DNA of 58,383 bases, taken from Methanosphaera cuniculi. GTDB lineage: Archaea; Methanobacteriota; Methanobacteria; Methanobacteriales; Methanobacteriaceae. A program made the position numbers and the translations under genes. Within the stretch, counting starts at the first letter, position 1. Every line of letters begins with the position of its first letter. The DNA is taken from positions 1-58,383 of the forward strand of contig NZ_LWMS01000047.1 in assembly GCF_003149675.1 (NCBI RefSeq), in the 5' to 3' direction. The notes under the pieces are model-generated. The model ran no database searches. It was not told the DNA's origin and saw only the letters and a list, made by a program, of their open reading frames with translations. Positions 56,400 through 58,383 of this stretch are shown here, piece after piece.

Positions 56400-57899
56400 C
56401 TATTCATATGCTTCATTTAATAGTTCCATAAGATTTATTACAGATGTATCTGAATTTTTCTTGTTAATTGAATCTTGAATGTTACGTTCACAAAATGGAC
56501 ATATTGTCACAACATGATCAACATCAAGTTTTTCAATCATGTCAACTTTATCATCAGCTAGTTGTTCTGCAAGTTCAGGTATACCTGATTTTACACCTCC
56601 ACCAGCTCCACAACATTTATCTGGTTTATCCATTTCTATGAATTTAACACCTTTCATTTTTTCGAGGATTTCACGTGGTTGTTTGCTTATTCCTTGTCCA
56701 CGTACTAAGTGGCATGGATCATGATATGTTACTTTAACATCAAGTTCTTTAAGATCATCAGGATTTATTTTATCAACTAAAAATTCTGTTATATCCATCA
56801 CATTAAGTTTTGCACCATATTCTGGGTAGTTACGTTTAAGTGTTGAACCACAACCAGCACATACTGTAAGTACAATATCATAGTCTTTAAATATTTCATA
56901 GTTTTTATTAACAAGTGTTGGAATAATGTTAGTTTGTCCTGTTCTAAGAAGTGGTGATCCACAACATACTTGTTCTTCTGGTATATCAACATCATATCCT
57001 AGTTTATTTAGAATATTTATTGTGTATTCTGCAATCCATGGTAGACGATTATCAATCATACATCCTGTGAAGAATGCTATTTTTGGTTTGATATTATCAT
57101 CTTTATGTTCTTCATTATATGCTTTAACAAATCCTTCAGGATACTTTTCATTTTTAGGATTTACACTTCTTCCTGTTGTTATAACAGCATCTCTAATTTG
57201 AAGATGTTCTTTAAGTGGTCCTTCTTTTTCTTCACATACTTGTTCTCTGAGTTTTTCTATTGCTTTTCCATAAATATCTATTTCTTTAGGACATGTTACA
57301 CTACATTGTCCACATGATGTACAATAGTATAATCCAAGATCGACTGCTTCATCTATTTTTGATGCATCCTCACGTGGATCAAAGCTTATTTCTGATAAAA
57401 ATCGCATAAAGTATGGTCCTATATAATCATCTGTTTTTGTAAGTACAGGACACATTGATATACATGAGTAGCAGTCTATACAATCATTTAGATTTCCCAT
57501 TTTTGCATAGCTTTCAGGTTTGATTATGGATGGTTCTTTCATATCAGTATATGAATCTTCTGATATCATATAGAAGTTATGATCTGATACTTTTTGATTT
57601 AATTCTTTTCGATCTACAACTAAGTCTTTAAGTACTTTAAAATCAAGTGGAGCTAGTGTGTCATTATCTTCTATTTCTGCTTTACATGCAAGTTTTGCTT
57701 TATCATTTATTTTTATTGCACATGATCCACATTGTCCTGCTCGACATGAGTATCTGTATGCTATGTGAGCATTATATTTATCATTTATTTGTTGTAAAGC
57801 ATCAAGTACTTTCATTTTTTCTGTTTTTTCAATTTCATATGATTCCATGTAGGATCTATCTTCTACCGGATCATATCTTTTAACATTCACAGTTATCAT
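56400..57899 (-). CDS. tfrB: thiol:fumarate reductase subunit B
   Basis: Iron-sulfur subunit of the fumarate reductase that oxidises coenzymes M and B to the heterodisulfide. The 499 residues have the N-terminal [2Fe-2S] ferredoxin domain (Cys52, Cys57, Cys60, Cys72), two [4Fe-4S] motifs CIDCYSCISMCP and CTSCGQCSVTCP, then two CCG domains like those of heterodisulfide reductase HdrB: FFTGCMID with QVCCGSPLLR, and YHDPCHLVRG with DKCCGAGGG. That is the documented TfrB fusion of a succinate-dehydrogenase-B and an HdrB part. The flavin subunit TfrA is not in the window; the two are also apart in Methanothermobacter. GAGGGG precedes the ATG. Confidence 0.95.
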   Translation of the reverse strand: MITVNVKRYDPVEDRSYMESYEIEKTEKMKVLDALQQINDKYNAHIAYRYSCRAGQCGSCAIKINDKAKLACKAEIEDNDTLAPLDFKVLKDLVVDRKELNQKVSDHNFYMISEDSYTDMKEPSIIKPESYAKMGNLNDCIDCYSCISMCPVLTKTDDYIGPYFMRFLSEISFDPREDASKIDEAVDLGLYYCTSCGQCSVTCPKEIDIYGKAIEKLREQVCEEKEGPLKEHLQIRDAVITTGRSVNPKNEKYPEGFVKAYNEEHKDDNIKPKIAFFTGCMIDNRLPWIAEYTINILNKLGYDVDIPEEQVCCGSPLLRTGQTNIIPTLVNKNYEIFKDYDIVLTVCAGCGSTLKRNYPEYGAKLNVMDITEFLVDKINPDDLKELDVKVTYHDPCHLVRGQGISKQPREILEKMKGVKFIEMDKPDKCCGAGGGVKSGIPELAEQLADDKVDMIEKLDVDHVVTICPFCERNIQDSINKKNSDTSVINLMELLNEAYE

Positions 57900-58383
57900 G
57901 CAATTGCCCCTCTTTTGTAAAATTATATGTCTTATTTTTTTCCCTAATTTTTTTTTACTAATTCCCTTCTTTTATTAGTTTTTTTTTCTTGTATGGTTTA
58001 TTATAAATAGTATTTATTTTTTTTTAAAGAATTTTCTTTTTTTTTGGAATAGATAAAAAAAGTTATGGGGATATTTTATTAATTTTTTTTTAGAAAAAAG
58101 ATTTTCCTAATTAATTTTTTTTTTTAATCTTTTTTCTTTTTAGTTACATATGTCAAGTTACTATTTTTTTGTATAAGTAAAAAAATTTTTTAAGTTATTT
58201 TATGTTTACTATCCTTATGTTATATATTTATCTTTTTTTTAGAACTTAAATATTATACTTAAAAAAGAATTAATAGAAAACATTTTAATCTTAATAAAAA
58301 AAAGTATTACAAGTTTAAATTAGTGCATATCTTTTCTTAATTTTATATATTATAAATAAGAAATATTAAATATAAATTAGAAT
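57900..58383. other. AT-rich noncoding region upstream of tfrB
   Basis: No gene is seen. It is T-rich on the plus strand and should contain the tfrB promoter. AGTTAC occurs twice, near 58142 and 58155, as a short direct repeat of uncertain meaning. The window ends here without another gene start. Confidence 0.45.

Overview
The window reads as chromosomal DNA of a methanogenic archaeon of the order Methanobacteriales, most probably Methanosphaera (M. stadtmanae or a close relative). The reasons are very AT-rich DNA with A-rich coding strands, a TATA-binding protein, Pelota, Cdc48, FEN-1 and an ether-lipid geranylgeranyl reductase, MraY/MurG-like enzymes as expected for pseudomurein, a thiol:fumarate reductase subunit B, a large secreted adhesin-like protein with a papain-like domain, and a divergent trpY / trpEGCFBAD locus as described in Methanothermobacter. 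The species name is inference; no rRNA gene is present. I see no IS element, CRISPR array, integrase or prophage. The content is mostly housekeeping with a few lineage-specific genes.

Layout. 0.5-3 kb: tbp and a HAD phosphatase fused to a long coiled coil. 3.2-9.9 kb: a minus-strand DNA-end-resection operon nurA-herA-mre11-rad50, with a divergent winged-helix-like gene at 10.2 kb. 10.7-12.6 kb: a frameshifted acyltransferase and a secreted thermonuclease-like protein. 12.8-15.9 kb: galE, a GlfT-like glycosyltransferase and fen. 16-24.3 kb: ahcY, a 1412-residue adhesin/papain-like protein and cdc48. 24.8-32.4 kb: tyrA, pelA, MurG-like and MraY-like enzymes, a small acidic ferredoxin and a disulfide oxidoreductase. 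32.5-39.9 kb: the seven-gene trp operon and its divergent regulator trpY, with TRP-box-like sites between them. 40-46.2 kb: a YhgE/Pip-type membrane protein, hypC, two identical tRNA-Ile(GAU) genes, a MIP18-type protein, an ArcS-type protein, geranylgeranyl reductase with a 54-residue ferredoxin, a zinc ribbon and a SWIM protein. 46.4-58.4 kb: a TM2-like protein, a SIS sugar isomerase, a DUF1611-like/sepF pair, the trmJ-like/dcd/glyS/tatD-like cluster, DUF308 and YbjQ proteins, and tfrB.

How the genes work together. NurA, HerA, Mre11 and Rad50 form the archaeal double-strand-break resection machine. The trp genes encode the whole chorismate-to-tryptophan branch, while tyrA serves the tyrosine branch. 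Geranylgeranyl reductase and its ferredoxin saturate membrane lipids. MraY-like and MurG-like enzymes are candidates for lipid-linked cell-wall precursor steps. SepF is the expected FtsZ membrane anchor.

The least explained structure lies in the noncoding DNA. Many transcription-unit 3' ends carry a C-rich pyrimidine tract directly before a U-run, in intergenic DNA otherwise nearly devoid of G and C. The adhesin gene has three perfect 8-base repeats across its ribosome-binding site. trpE is overlapped by a 10-codon ORF that contains a Trp codon. Several genes start at TTG or GTG behind a GTGAT-type Shine-Dalgarno sequence.
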